A DNA stretch of 64,000 nt from Branchiostoma belcheri (GCF_001625305.1 NW_017803977.1:1-64000); one strand, 5' to 3'. Positions 44,212 through 56,950 are shown, counted from the first letter of the stretch. Notes: generated by a model from the sequence alone, not told the origin. Numbers and translations: made by a program.

Positions 44212-44692
44212 ATCACCTTAGCAGACAAGGCTGTTAAGGTTGGCAGAGAGACTGTAACTCAGGTTAACATTTTGCCACCACAGCGTAGAACACTTCCATC
44301 ACTCTTACTTAGTAATGCCCGATCACTGATTAATAAATTGGACGACCTGTCTGATATGCTGAACAATAATAAGATAGACATAGCCGTTATCACGGAAACC
44401 TGGTTCACTCACGAGCACCCGTCTGAGTGTACAGATGTTAGTGGTTTTAATTTGTTTTCTCGTTGTCGAAATGAAGGCCGCGGTGGAGGTGTGGCAATTT
44501 ATGTTAAAGATCATATATCTGCGGAGACTCTAAATTTTATTGAAGTACCCACAGAACTTGAGTGTCTGTGGGTACTACTCAAACCTAACTGGTCGCCTCG
44601 TTCGATTTCTAATATTGCCATTTGTGCTGTCTATCACCCTCCAGCGTCTTCATACCATGAATTGCTCTGCAAACATCTCATAGACAGCATCT
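44212..44692 (+). mobile_element. LINE endonuclease segment, inverted 5' part of the 42-44 kb copy
   Basis: Frame 44272-44690 encodes an APE-type endonuclease N-terminal half: LLLSNARSLINKLDDLSDML, IDIAVITETWF, GGGVAIYVKDHISAETLNF. It belongs to the same LINE family as the minus-strand RT next to it but points the other way; 5' ends of both parts meet at about 44205-44212. This is the arrangement expected of twin priming. Confidence 0.75.
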
Positions 44693-44829
44693 TCGACGGG
44701 ATAGGGACTTTTTCCGCACTCCTCTTCTTCTCCATCTCCTGGCTGGGGTGCGTGGGGTGGGTGTGGCGCTGCGGATTTTACACTGTTTGTACATCATGTG
44801 GCAAGCTACCCCATGCTGCTAAGGATCTG

Positions 44830-45345
44830 TCATCATCATCATCATCATCAATCCAGGGTATTGTCACTCCTCTGGAGGAACCCCTCCCTTGACTCATTCC
44901 ACTCTCTTCTCAGTCTGGCGTATCTGGGCCAAGCAGGGCCCAGGTGTTGCACAAGACTGTCCCTCCACCTCGTACATGGCCGTCCTCTGCGTCTCCTCCA
45001 TTCCCGGGGTGTCCACTCAGTGGCTCTTAGTGTCCATCTGTTGTCTTGTAGTCTAGCTACATGTCCTGCCCAGCGGTGTTTTGCTGTGTTGACAGCAGTG
45101 ATGATGTCGGTTACTCCTGTCTGGAGTCGGATCCAGGAGTTTCTTTTCCTGTCTCGCAGGATCTGTATATGAAATTTTTCTTCAGAGCGTTTGTTTTAGG
45201 TTCCATCAAACTGTAAGTGATTCTGCTGACGTGGCGTGTGTTGTAGATGTGGTGGTGGGATAAAGGACACAACTGTTTGTAGAGAACTTCTGGTTGGTGT
45301 GTGGCAAGGATCCTCTCCTGTTTTTTGACAGTCTGGTCTGACATG
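44830..45345 (-). mobile_element. RTE/jockey-like LINE C-terminal fragment
   Basis: Minus-strand translation of 45160-45060 gives LRDRKRNSWIRLQTG, then TAKHRWAGHVARLQDNRW; further down comes a GRP-rich W-x-P stretch. This RxxRWxxxVxxWxPxxxxRxxGRP layout is typical of the LINE C-terminus. Degenerate; an (ATC)n run marks its 3' side near 44830. Confidence 0.65.
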
Positions 45346-45516
45346 ACAGAGACGCATGGAGATGTTGTACTGGGGTTTTAAATCAACGTTGTCCCATGTA
45401 GCCTCCTTTGCAGGTGTTCCGGGAGCGGTCGGTTTTTTTTAATCATTTGGGGGGGGGGCGCTTATTTGCAACTTGCACGATTTTCTAATCAAACGTACGT
45501 AGATCGAACGCATTAG

Positions 45517-45860
45517 NNNNNNNNNNNNNNNNNNNNNNNNNNNNNNNNNNNNNNNNNNNNNNNNNNNNNNNNNNNNNNNNNNNNNNNNNNNNNNNNNNNN
45601 NNNNNNNNNNNNNNNNNNNNNNNNNNNNNNNNNNNNNNNNNNNNNNNNNNNNNNNNNNNNNNNNNNNNNNNNNNNNNNNNNNNNNNNNNNNNNNNNNNNN
45701 NNNNNNNNNNNNNNNNNNNNNNNNNNNNNNNNNNNNNNNNNNNNNNNNNNNNNNNNNNNNNNNNNNNNNNNNNNNNNNNNNNNNNNNNNNNNNNNNNNNN
45801 NNNNNNNNNNNNNNNNNNNNNNNNNNNNNNNNNNNNNNNNNNNNNNNNNNNNNNNNNNNN
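45517..45860. other. Assembly gap (344 N)
   Basis: Separates the RTE-like LINE fragment from a CR1-like fragment; frames spanning it are meaningless. Confidence 0.97.
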
Positions 45861-46560
45861 TCTGCTACACCATGTGAAAGAAATACTTGACCGGAGTGGC
45901 TTCTCATATATCTGGCATAACGACAACGTTGATGTCGATAAGCAACACATAATTATGTACATTGCTTAGAAGTAGACTTTCTGACATGTATATCCAAACC
46001 TTTCTTTATAATCTCTCTGTTGATGCCGGTAAGCGAAGATTTTATAGACATCTGAAACCTGTATACACAATGGAATGTTATCTTCACATCAAAGACTTCG
46101 ATGTTAGATCAGCCATATTAGCGCACATACATTAGAAATAGAAAAGGGTACATACAAACAATTGTCTGTTATTAAAAAACAACAGAATATGTATTACTAA
46201 ATATTGCACAGGATCATGCAGTGGAGGATGAAATGCACTTTATTTGCTATTGTCCTCATTAATTATAGCACTTAAAGGGATAAGTTATTCTAAATGGTCA
46301 CCAAAATGTTCCCTAGCTTTATTTACCTTCCCAGCCTTCAAAAAACTGCATTTCTAATAACACCTCCCAATTCATACATCTCGCAAAATGTCAGTCATTT
46401 TATACTCCACTGTACACGGAAATGAAACCAACAATAACTACAAATGTGTATCTAAAGTGGCATTAACATTACTTATTATCATTTTTACTGTTTATTTTTG
46501 TTATCCTGTTCTTTCAATTAGCCCTTGGGCATGAATTTGTAATAAACTTTCATTATTAAT
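45861..46560 (+). mobile_element. Degenerate CR1-like LINE 3' fragment
   Basis: Matches the fragment at 3600-4330 (CTACACCATGTxAAAGAAAT, and the tail CAATTAGCCCTTGGGCATGA followed by AATAAAC). Many stops and frame changes. It begins at the N gap, so its left end is unknown. Confidence 0.65.
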
Positions 46561-47655
46561 ATCATACAGGTTTTTAAAAAATGTTTTTTGGTTAGGTATG
46601 ATGAAAAATGGTCAAGTATAGTAACATACCATCAGTGTACTACTATGTAGTAAATGTCTATACAGCATATCTCTACTGATCTAGATTGAAAAAAAGTTTA
46701 GGTACTAGCCTTAAGCACGCGATTGTTAATTGTTATCCTTTTTCTGAGTGAAATAACAGTATGCTCGAAGTACCATTACTTCCACGCGGCATGTAAATGA
46801 CATCTCCATTCGTGGAGTCCTCATAACCCCATGCAGAGCCTTTCATTATCTAGCACAACGTTAATGCACATAATAATTTACCAAGGAACTTACTTGCTAT
46901 CTTCAGCTAACAGAAAGCAATAAAAATGTGTAAAATTGGCCTAGTTCCATTTACAGGTATCCCCATATCCCCCATATAGAGCCCAAATCAACATCCCCAA
47001 TTCATCAAAGCTTCTTCGATAATTGACTAATGATTATTACACATCGACATGCCCACATTGTCCAAAGTGTACCCAGTATGGAGAAGTCATTGCCCGATTT
47101 AGTACAGTCCAAAACCCGAAAATCCCCCATAAAGACCCCCCAGTCACGGCTCGCGTTATGTATGGCCCAAACCAACGACGCTTGTTTTTGCATCAGTAGA
47201 TGTTCCTCTCTCAAACCACAGTAAAACCATTCACCAAAGCCACTGCCCATATGAGATAATGCGCCTTAAAGATGACTAAAAATGCATAGAGATGAAAATT
47301 ATGCTTTCATTGGTTCCGGTAACCCCCTGTCACTCCCTCTTAACTTCAAGGTGTCCTCTTGAACTTTTGGTCTGTAAAACTAAGTAAAAGCTATGCTATG
47401 TGGTAATATAAACGTTTTATCCATATCTTTATCAGAATCATCAGTGCAGCCATCGCAAGTTCAGTAATTTTCAGCCATACATTACCTGATTTCGGAGGCT
47501 CTCGGAGGGGGGTCCCAGATCTCCATAACGAAAAATATCTGGAGGGTTTTAAATATATGGCTGCTCATAGTTCCCCATACCTATCTCACATACAAAGTTT
47601 GAGTCGATTTGGCCGACCCCCATCTTCCGACCTCTGCCTGGTTTTCTCGTGCAAT
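46561..47655. other. No gene; dispersed repeat material
   Basis: The part from 47485 matches 61060-61215 in reverse. The rest (short phrases such as CCCCATATAGAGCCCAAATC) looks repetitive but unassigned. No exon of the MACPF or thrombospondin gene was found here. Confidence 0.45.
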
Positions 47656-47659
47656 GACT

Positions 47660-50310
47660 CTTAAAGATCATATATCTGCGGAGACTCTTAATTTTATTGA
47701 AGTACCCACAGAACTTGAGTGTCTGTGGGTACTACTCAAACCTAATTGGTCGCCTCGTTCGATTTCTAATATTGCCATTTGTGCTGTCTATCACCCTCCA
47801 GCGTCTTCATACCAGGAATTGCTCTGCAAACATCTCATAGACAGCGTTGATAAGATAAACACCAAGTATCCACTTGCTGGGATTTGTGTTTTAGGGGATT
47901 TTAATAGATGCGATGTTACTAATGTTCTACATGGAGCCCAGGTGAAACAACTTGTTAAACAGCCCACCAGGGGAGATGCCATTCTTGATCTAATCATTAC
48001 TAATTTGTATCCCTTTTATCACCCTCCTCGTGTCGAAGAGCCCTTGGGAACGAGTGACCACAACACGGTTATATGGTCTCCCTGTGATCATATACCTGTT
48101 AATTCTAAAATAAGAACACAATTTCGTTCCTTTAAAGACTCTGAAGTGCGCTCTTTCGGTCGGTGGATTTCCTCGCACCCCCTGGACAGAAGTTTTTGAT
48201 GCCCCTGATGTTCAAACAAAAGTAGATATATTGTATCAAACCCTTCATTCAGAAATAGATCAACATTTTCCAATGAAATCCTTTGTGAAACACAAATCTG
48301 ACAAAGAATGGATTACTCCCCAAATTAAAGCTGTTATCAAGAAGCGACAGCGGGCTTTTCACTCTGGAAATATGCCATTGTATAGAAAGCTTAGAAACAA
48401 TGTGAATCGCTTGTGTGTGAAGGCAAAGAAAAGACATTATTTGCGTAAGATTCAGGTGCTTAAGAAGGAGAACCCAGCTAAGTGGCACATGCATCTACGA
48501 AATATACTACATTTTCGGCGTAGCTTATCAGTTTCTGTCCCCAGCGCTACGTCCTTAACGGACAAGGAGATTGCTGATGTGATCAACCGTCACTTTTCAG
48601 ACATCGTTAACCAACTTCCATGTTTAGATCCTGAATCATTGCCATCTTACTTACCTTCTCCTTCCAGACCACCACAAGTACATTCCTGGGAGGTCTACGA
48701 AATTTTAAAACGCATTGATGCAAGAAAAAGCTGTGGTCCCGATAATCTGTCCCCCAAGATTGTCAAAACCTTTGCTGTTAAATTGAGTGATATATTGGCA
48801 CATATTTTCAACTGCTCTTTGGATGAGGGACGAATACCCAAACAGTGGAAAGAAGCCATAATTTCACCCATTCCAAAGAAAAGTCCTGCAACAGTCGAAA
48901 ATCTGCGTCCCATATCACTCACTTCTATCTTGATAAAAACGTTTGAATCTTTTATCACAAAATGGATCCTTCTTGACATAAGCGACGTGCTTGACCCTAA
49001 CCAATATGGCAGTAGAAGGGGGCGATCATCTGTTCACTACCTCACTAGTCTGGTTGACTCAATACTTCTTGGCGCTGACACCCCTAAAACTATCCAGACT
49101 GTCCTGTTAACAGATTTTTAGCAAGGCATTTGATAAAATTGATCATACAGTATTAATCCATAAACTGTTAACTTGTGGTGTACGTACTTCTATTGTACCA
49201 TGGATAAGTGAATTTTCTCAAGTGAACGTACACAGTGTGTTCGGTACAGAGGCGCAACTTCTGGTTGGGAGAGTATTTCATCAGGAGTTCCTCAGGGAAC
49301 CAAATTAGGGCCTGTTCTCTTTTAGTATTTGTAAATGAGGCAATGGAATCCTTTGTGGATAGATGGAAATACGTAGATGATCTGACTTTAAAGGAAAGCA
49401 GATTATTAAGTGTACCAACCTCGATGCAAACATCGGTTAATCAACTTGAAATGTGGTCGTCAGAAAATCATATGTCACTAAATGAAGATAAGTGCAAAAT
49501 AATGAACATCACTTTTATTAATGACCCTCCTCCTCCCCCCGATATCCTTCTTAATGGTAAAGTCCTTGAGCATACAGAAGTGGCATGCATACTTGGACTG
49601 TGGTTGACAGCGGATATGAAATGGGATAAGCACGTAGAGGTCATTACGACAAAAGCAAGCTCACGACTCTACTGGTTAAAGAAATTAAAACGTTTCGGCC
49701 TTCCCATCAACGACCTTTGCGAAATCTATTTATTATACATACGACCAACCGTTGAATATGCTGCCCCTGTATGGAATGCCAATATAACACATCAACAATC
49801 CGATAAATTAGAACGAATACAGAAACGTGCTCTAAGAATAATTTTAGGCCCTCAATACTCATGTTATGATGAAGCCCTTTCCCATTTTGGCCTCTGTACC
49901 TTGAAAACTAGACGAGAATCGCTAAGCCTTAAATTTGCCAAATCTCTGTTGAATTCGCCGACGTTTAGAAACTGGTTGCCCCCGCTACGGAAAGATGTTC
50001 ACAACAGAAATTTAAAGGGCAATAACCAGCTCTGTATTCCGATGGCAAGTTCCAATAGATATAAAAACAGCCCCATTCCATACTTCACTGCACTTCTGAA
50101 CAACGTCAGGTAACCTATCAGTGTGTGGTAATTTTTATTATGATTATTGTCTAATTATTTTAATTATTTTGCAATGTATAGTAGTTTCTATAGATTTTAT
50201 CAAGTGTTTTATTCATTTCTTGTAACTGCCTAATATGCATAATTCAGCGACTTGTACTATGTACAAGTCGCTGCAATGTATTTTAGTGTATTGCTTTCAA
50301 TTGAAACAAT
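47660..50310 (+). mobile_element. CR1-like LINE, plus copy with several frame breaks
   Basis: Endonuclease part (47660-48199: ICVLGDFNRCDV, GTSDHNTVIW) followed by RT in two open pieces (48231-49121 and 49235-50113) with the YVDD box. Compared with the copy at 42.4-44.1 kb it has single-base frame changes near 48185, 49120, 49215 and 49320, so it cannot make a full protein. The 3' end matches 42203 inverted. The 5' end of the endonuclease is missing: it starts at codons for DHISAET. Confidence 0.87.
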
Positions 50311-50533
50311 ACCAAAAGAAATGAAGCATACAAAAAACTTTGAAAATGTTGGTAAAATTTGACACTTAATGATGACTGCAGGATTAAATAACACACAAGA
50401 TTCCATGTCTGTATGATTGCAGTGCACATGTGATCACCGTTTTGATAATTTTCAAGGCTAGTATAAGCAATCATTCAGGTTTAATAGCTGACTAGGTATA
50501 CGTAGCGCAACAAAACAAGCAAGCAAGGTTAAA

Positions 50534-53500
50534 TCAAAAATCAAAGGCGAACGTACCGTTGCACTCGGAGTGACATTTTTGTTGACAGACTCCGTTGATT
50601 ATCTCCGTCCCTTCCCGGCAGATGATGAAGTCCTTTGCCGGCTTGTCCAGCAGTGACAGTCCCATCACCTTGACAGGAGACTCCCCACTGCCGAAGGAAT
50701 AGTACCGCAGGGACGCCACCTCGTTGAATGTAAAACTCAACCAGACGTGGGGACGCTCCTATCATAATTTTAGTAAAAAAACATATTAATAATGTTTTGT
50801 CCAAAAAAACTATGCCTTTCTGTCAATGTACGAATGCCTAAATTTTGAACTATATATACACACCTCGTTGTCAGGCGTCTTGCCGTATTGAATGACTGAT
50901 GTCGTGTCGTCCACATCTTCAGTCACACAGACAAAGTACGACTGGTACAGGGTTGCCGAACCCAGGCCGCCGGCGTTGTCATTCAGCTGGGTGGTTTGTA
51001 GCCGAAGTGCCTACATGTTTGTATAAAACATGTTCTTACTGTTAGTCCCATTACACATTGCCGTGCACAGCGGTAACTTTAGTAATACTTAAGTTTACAA
51101 TATCTTAACCGAATGTATCGGAAAATACATTCCTGATAAGTTCAGGAAAGTGTCTGCTCCAGATACAACTCTGTAAATAGTCTACGGAATAGCTTCATGC
51201 TGATATCTTAAACTACTGACATCCTCCTTACCTTTTTGTCCCATGGATGAATAGCTAAATATCTAATGCTCAGACTGATGCGCATATCTCAGCCTTTAAA
51301 AAAATTCGTGACCTACAAATCCGTGACTCCGAACAAAACTACATGTTAGTGAATGCTACTCAAGAAGAAGAATATATATAGAAAGAAAGACAAAATTCTA
51401 CTCTAATCCTAATTGTCGTAAAATACGTTGTGTATGTTAGTAAACCTTGACAGGTTAAGGTACCTCACGTTACAATTCAGAAAACTATGACTACGCGTTC
51501 TGACCTTATAAAGTGCCACTCCTTCAGGTGTTATCTGTACATATATCCAGGTCTCATGGTTCTGCGGGATGCTTGCAAACACAACAAAGATGTCGCCTTC
51601 TGATGCTGCAGTGAAGTGGATGCACTTTCCTCCATCGGTCGGATCAAAGCGATGCGCGTTGGTCCATTGGATGCTACACGGTATGTCTCCAACTGTGTCA
51701 CTGCAGAAGAGCAGCCAACATGTTAACAATTCTACATTCATCATAGTATTATTATTTATCAACGTGTTATTTATATTACTTAAAATGTTTCATTTCTAAT
51801 TCAATGTGTATTTAAAATGAATTGTTCTTTGTGAGGCCACTAAATCCCATATTGGTAGTATTTAATCGGAAGTGGGTTTACTTACCTCTTCTGGCTTAAG
51901 TGGTTGAGTAGTTGTTTGTACTCGGCTCTGGCGACGTCACGACCTTTTAGCCACTGTGGTATGTCTGTCAGTAGTGTAGCTGAGGCTGTGAAGTCGTCAT
52001 CCGTCACCGTGAAGACACCTGTTCCCTCATCATACGTCATGACAAGCCCCTGAACGCTGACCTGCGAAATCGCCAAGTCATGTAGAACTGAATTTTGTAA
52101 TATCATGAAAGTTCATCTGTGCTGGTAGTAATCATAGTAAATGATGAACTTTGTTCCAATACAAAGATTACAAAAAGATCAAATTTTTGACGACCACTGT
52201 TGCCTTCATCGGGATAATTAATAACCAATCACTTTAATACACAATCTCGCGAGAGTTGCGATATACAGACACGTGACCTTAATCACACGAGACTTTACGG
52301 ATACGTGACGTAAGCAATAGCTCAAAAGCACCAGGCAGTTTATATCGTCCACCGTCTCTGTGATGGCTGGAGTGTCCTGATGAAGGCGATAGTGGTCGTT
52401 GGAAATTTGATCTCTGTGTAATCTTTGTATTGGAACAATCTTCAACATTTTACTAACATTTTAAAAACTGTTATAAGAAGGTTGAAGATTGTTAAAAGAC
52501 TGTTTAGGTGACGAAATGAATGCACCGTGTTCTGTATGTTCTGATTTGTTTACCTTTTTCGCCTGGACGTCATTGCTTCCCCCGTTTTTGTAGCCATCAT
52601 ACAGATGTGGTACAGACCCTTTCCTGGTAGAGAACCACTTGTGACGATTGAACTTAAGTGTCAGCACGTCTTGAGCCAGAAGAATCCCCGGGATGTCGTA
52701 CGGCATGTCAAACACGACCGTGAACTCCTTTCCCCCGGTCATGTCTTCCCATGTGGGCACGCCGGTGTTGTCTTCCTGAAGGAACGCCAACATGGCGGTT
52801 TCACAGCCTGCCTCTCCAGCGGGCAGGTGGAAGTCTGAACTCAGGAGACGACCCTACAGGTAAAACATGCTTAATGAGTAATGTCTACGTTCTAATATCT
52901 TAGATCATCACTGGACTGGAATTTCAAAGCCAATTAGGATCTAGAATCCTTCAAGGATTCGATATTATTTGTATCAGTAAATATAAAATAGAATAATTGA
53001 TACGAATTAAAAATGAGTTTAAGTTTATTTGTAAAAAGGCGGAATGTTAATGTAACAAGTATCCTCCTTACCTCTTCTAGGTACACTGTAACAGCACGTT
53101 GAAGCGCCAGCCTCCTCTTCGTCATGCTGTCTTCAAGGGCTTTACGGTTTTCAAAATTACAATAACGGATCTCAGTAACCGTTACCGGTTCACTTCCATT
53201 TTTAGGTCCTTTGTTGCCAACATCCGGTTTTACTGTCTTTTGAGTGTAATACTTTCGGCCAGTTCCCACTTCCGTCTGAAGATCCCTAAGATAATAATCA
53301 ATTATTAATCGGTTTTCTACTATGAATAGAGTTATAGCGAAACTACGTACATTACAAATCAAACAGTTGAAATCCCATTGTTCTAAGTACATTATCTGAA
53401 TGCTTGCATGCACTATTTCGTAATTTAAAAACAAGGCTAAATAAATGTACAATCTACTACTAGATATTAATTTGGTATCTAGTGAAAGCCATCTTATCTA

Positions 53501-56500
53501 ATGTGGTGACCTGTCTATTTAGACTATTTTTTTTATTACCTCTTCATTTACTATAGGCAGGTTTTGTTGAAAAGTACTATATACATAATTGTATAGTCTT
53601 ACCTCCTACCAAAGCAACCATAGTCCACATCTCCTGCAGGGAAGAGCGAGGCGAAGGGGATGTTCAGTAGATCTGAGACCAGCCTCAACACGAAGGAGAA
53701 GGGTTTGGGGTAGTCGTTAATGGACTCTAACCAGTCCTTCAGCTCTGTTGTTAGGGCTGTCGTGTACATCTCCGTGATGGCAGCGGCGATCTTCTGGTCT
53801 CCGCCTTGAACCACCAGCTCCTCGTGACTGTACTCCTGGGCTGACCTGAATGGAAGAGATCAAATATTGAGCTCAATCTGTGATTTTGACAAGTAAAATT
53901 ATAATTTTAACTTAACCAAGTATCATTTCTAAAATCAAACAAAAGATTCCATTTTAGTTATGCATATGTGTTTCAAATTAACAACAAAGATCTTTCAGAG
54001 TCTATATACACAAGTAAATGAGACTGAACATTAAAAACGAAGCAAGATCGTTTGGAAAAATAATAATGACATTGACATTGTAAACATACTAGATTATGCA
54101 ATTTTGCACCTACAGCAGAGCGTATTTGCATTTGATGATAATAAATGTGTATCCATGCCTATATTTAACTCTTAAATAAACAGACTTACGCTTGCTTCTC
54201 CTCTTGTCTGTTGGCCTGTGATTGTGAATTAGAAGCTGCCTGTCCAGAAGACTGTTTTGATTCAGTCTTTGTCTCGTGCTCGTGCCACCAGCTACTGGAC
54301 TTGGTCTGTGACGCCTGCGCTGAGAAGGTGCTGAGGGTCATCTTCCAGTCAGCCTCGGCTTTAGTCGCGAATTCAGACATCGACAGGTCCTGTGTAGCTT
54401 GTTTTGTTTTGATGATCTTTAGCTGGCCTCCAAATTTGGCTGACTTGATGTAGTGTGTTCCCCAGCGGAGGTAAAAGTTTTCTAAAATGGAATATATAGG
54501 AATATGTAATATAACCGGTCTTGCTATAGACAACATCTTGCAATAAACGTGTTGTAGAAGATTACAATTTGTATCGGTTTCATCACCAGTAATGTGTCCT
54601 TCACTTTGATTTATAAGTAAAAAAATACAATGACATTGAAATTGTTTTATATATATTCCTTAGTTCATGAATGATATGGATTTGATATAGCTAAGCGAAA
54701 TATTTTCAACTTACGAAAGATAATTTCTGCACCGGGAGAGAAGTAGGACTCAGGCAGGGAAATAAAGTCTCGCAGGAAGCCCACGTTTAACTGTTCAGGC
54801 GTCACGTCGTCCATGAAGATCTCATACCTGGAGATCACGTAACACAAAATAGAAGCAGGTCATTCAATTTTCAAATGTAAATAGCCCCCGAATCCCTCAT
54901 TACCTTTGCCAAGAAGGTTATGTTATCTGGGGCGTTTGTGTGTCTGTCTGTGTTTGTTTGTGAAAACGATGATAGCCCATGAAGGCTTAATGTATTTGAA
55001 AGGCGGGTAGGTCTTGATGAGACCTCAAACCAATTAGATTTTGGGCCCTCTGGCGGCTTCAGCATAATTATACTGCAGCTCTGGAACTGCAGGGGCATGG
55101 TTTAAAACGTTTAAAGGCGGATAACTCAAGAACCGACTGAAGGATCGTTGTTACTTTTAGTACGTAGGTAGCTTAAGTGATGCCTAACATAATGTTATTA
55201 CTGTTATGAAAATATGTATGTACTTTGCATAATAAATGAGCAAATTCTATAAATCAGCCGGATTACATGAAAGGACTTTTCAATCTTGTGACATATGTAG
55301 TTAAAACGAGAGAAACACAGGCAGATATCGAATATGTAAATAAGCATTTGATTTGCATTATTTATGAGGAAATGCTATAATGGCATTTGTTACAAAAAGA
55401 CTGTATTTTGGTGTAGGATATGATCAATATATAGAACTCATTAAATTAAGGATCTTATTTACGCAATCTGGGGAAATAATCTATAATTTCTTAGCCATGA
55501 ATGATAACATCACTTGACAAAGGTATAAGATCGCTGAACTCTAGTTGGTATTTGGTACTATAATTTTAAGGAAAAAAAAACGTAGTTAGCAATTTAATAA
55601 CAGGGATTTGACCTGTAAAAGGAGCATCATAATTAATCACCTGAATATGTTTATCTCCAGCATGGCCATGAATGTTTGTGTCTGCTTCTCACTCAGCTGA
55701 GCGCTGGCAGAGGAGCTGGCACTGAAGCTTGATGATTGGCTGGATGTGCCACTCTGACTGGATCCTCCTACTCCTGCTGACCAAACAAGTCCAAACGCTC
55801 CACCCCCTGCTACATGTCCAGAAGCCTTGTTGATATCTTCCTGGAACATGGCACTGGCAGAAGTGACGGCTGATTTCTCCGCAAGGTATTTCCTGTAGTC
55901 TTCCATTGAGCTGAAGGTGTAGGACTCTACATCTGTGTCGTATATGCCTTGTACTGTCATAGAGTCGGGTACTTCATTTTTACCGTATCTGTTCAAATAC
56001 AAAAGAAGTTACTACGTATACTGTTCGATATTAGATATATTATAATATTCCTAATAATAACATTTCTTTTACTCAGTGTTCTAGTATTTTCACTTGATTT
56101 TTAATTATCTGAATTCTGCACTCACACACACACATTAGTGTACATTTGACTTGAGAATTTTATCTTTAGCTGTGCCTAAATGATCAAATGAAATAATAGA
56201 ATAGGTAATTAAATGTAGGTAATGAGGTGGTGTCAGAATAATCGGGTTCGTCTGGCTATAACTACCTTACAGATTCCTTTAAGCACTTACTTATCAGCAA
56301 GCTACACTTTACGTAAAATTCAGGTTAGGGGTTGATATCATAAAGTAATTAGTTGTCAGTAGGGGTCCAAATAATTTCTTAATAAAAATAAGTACTAGTA
56401 TGTAGTACTTACGTTTGCAAGTTTTTACATGATCTCTGGATGACACTTTTCTTCCTAGATTCAGCCGAGTACACGCCTCTTCCGTCAAACCCGACACCGA

Positions 56501-56950
56501 GGTAGGTTGCGCCGTCTATCAGGTTCTGTTTATTGAAAAGGTTAAGCAACTTTCGTGTCCAAGATACATGCAAAATAGCTCGAAATAAAAGGTTGTAAAT
56601 TGGAAAGCTTTCTAAACATGGCGAAGGAAATCATTATCACAAAGCAGGCAGACAGTTTTGGTTTATGTCTACCGTTCAATGCAATGATTCATAATACAAA
56701 AATCAAATTAAAATACAGAGGCAGATTGAGATTAGTTTCACAGATACATTGATTATAAAAATGCTTTCTAAGAGATAGACAGACAAAGCACTTAATTACC
56801 GGACAGCCTTCCAGTGGTATCTTTGCCTCCCAGCAGGGGTCTCCATTTTTATAACCTGTCCCGAAGCAGCCGTTCATCAGAACTGGTCCTAGTCCGGCTG
56901 GGTAGGTGTAGGCTGCTGCCTGTCCACCGGAACTGCCTTTGTCTTCATCT
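50534..56950 (-). CDS. MACPF (perforin-like) protein, 5' end missing
   Basis: Twelve phase-coherent exons: 56950-56800, 56525-56413, 55988-55641, 54827-54715, 54481-54190, 53845-53603, 53285-53072, 52853-52554, 52061-51886, 51700-51505, 51010-50864 and 50758-50534, about 838 residues. The first seven make a MACPF domain: YLGVGFDGRGVYSAESRKKS early on, a Ser/Ala/Gly/Gln-rich stretch in exon 3 where the first membrane hairpin lies, LRDFISLPESYF, then the family signature WGTHYIKSAKFGGQL across exons 4-5, and ELVVQGGD in exon 6. MACPF proteins oligomerise and insert beta-hairpins into membranes; some act in immunity, others in development. Exons 10-12 resemble a farnesoic-acid-O-methyltransferase-like domain (weak), then CREGTEIINGVCQQKC. 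The start and any signal peptide were not found between 56950 and 62100. The last exon either stops at 50534 or splices at a GTACGT donor after 50557. Confidence 0.85.
50557..52853 (-). CDS. C-terminal region of the MACPF protein (exons 8-12)
   Basis: Exon 8 (100 codons) holds GCETAMLAFLQEDNTGVP and FDMPYDIPGILLAQDVLTL; exon 9 holds VFTVTDDDFTASATLLTD; I do not recognise either. Exons 10-12 contain KCIHFTAASEGDIFVVFAS, SYFVCVTEDVDDTTSVIQYG and VASLRYYSFGSGES, which look like a Methyltransf_FA (PF12248-type) beta-sandwich found as an accessory domain in invertebrate extracellular proteins. A Cys-rich tail CREG...GVCQQKCHSEC follows. The domain call is tentative. Confidence 0.6.
52140..52449. 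mobile_element. 310-base MITE
   Basis: Inverted arms TTGTTCCAATACAAAGATTA at 52151 and its complement ending at 52438, with looser outer bases to 52140 and 52449. In the intron between MACPF exons 8 and 9. Shares internal phrases (CACCGTCTCTGT, ACGTGAC) with 9186-9426. Confidence 0.72.
53072..56950 (-). CDS. MACPF domain exons 1-7
   Basis: Phases run 2/0, 0/2, 2/2, 2/1, 1/2, 2/2, 2/0 and match at each junction. The signature W-G-T-H-Y-x6-G-G is read across the exon 4/5 border (54715/54481); this is the Y/W-G-T/S-H-F/Y core of the fold. Exon 5 ends in a charged Gln/Ser/Glu-rich segment (HEHETKTESKQSSGQAAS) likely to be a flexible loop. Exon 7 carries GTGRKYYTQ and EPVTVTEIRYCNF. Confidence 0.87.
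54880..55480 (-). repeat. Family A repeat (copy 6), reverse orientation
   Basis: Reverse strand reads TCAAGACCTACCCGCC, CTGCAGTATAATTATGCTG, CACAAACAGACAGACAC and ends with hairpin ACCTTCTTGGCAAAGGT, AAT near 54900. In the intron between MACPF exons 3 and 4. Confidence 0.6.

Noticed and set aside
45485-45962. Frames of 140-149 codons across 45.5-45.9 kb
   Set aside because: Nearly all codons are N; the region is an assembly gap.
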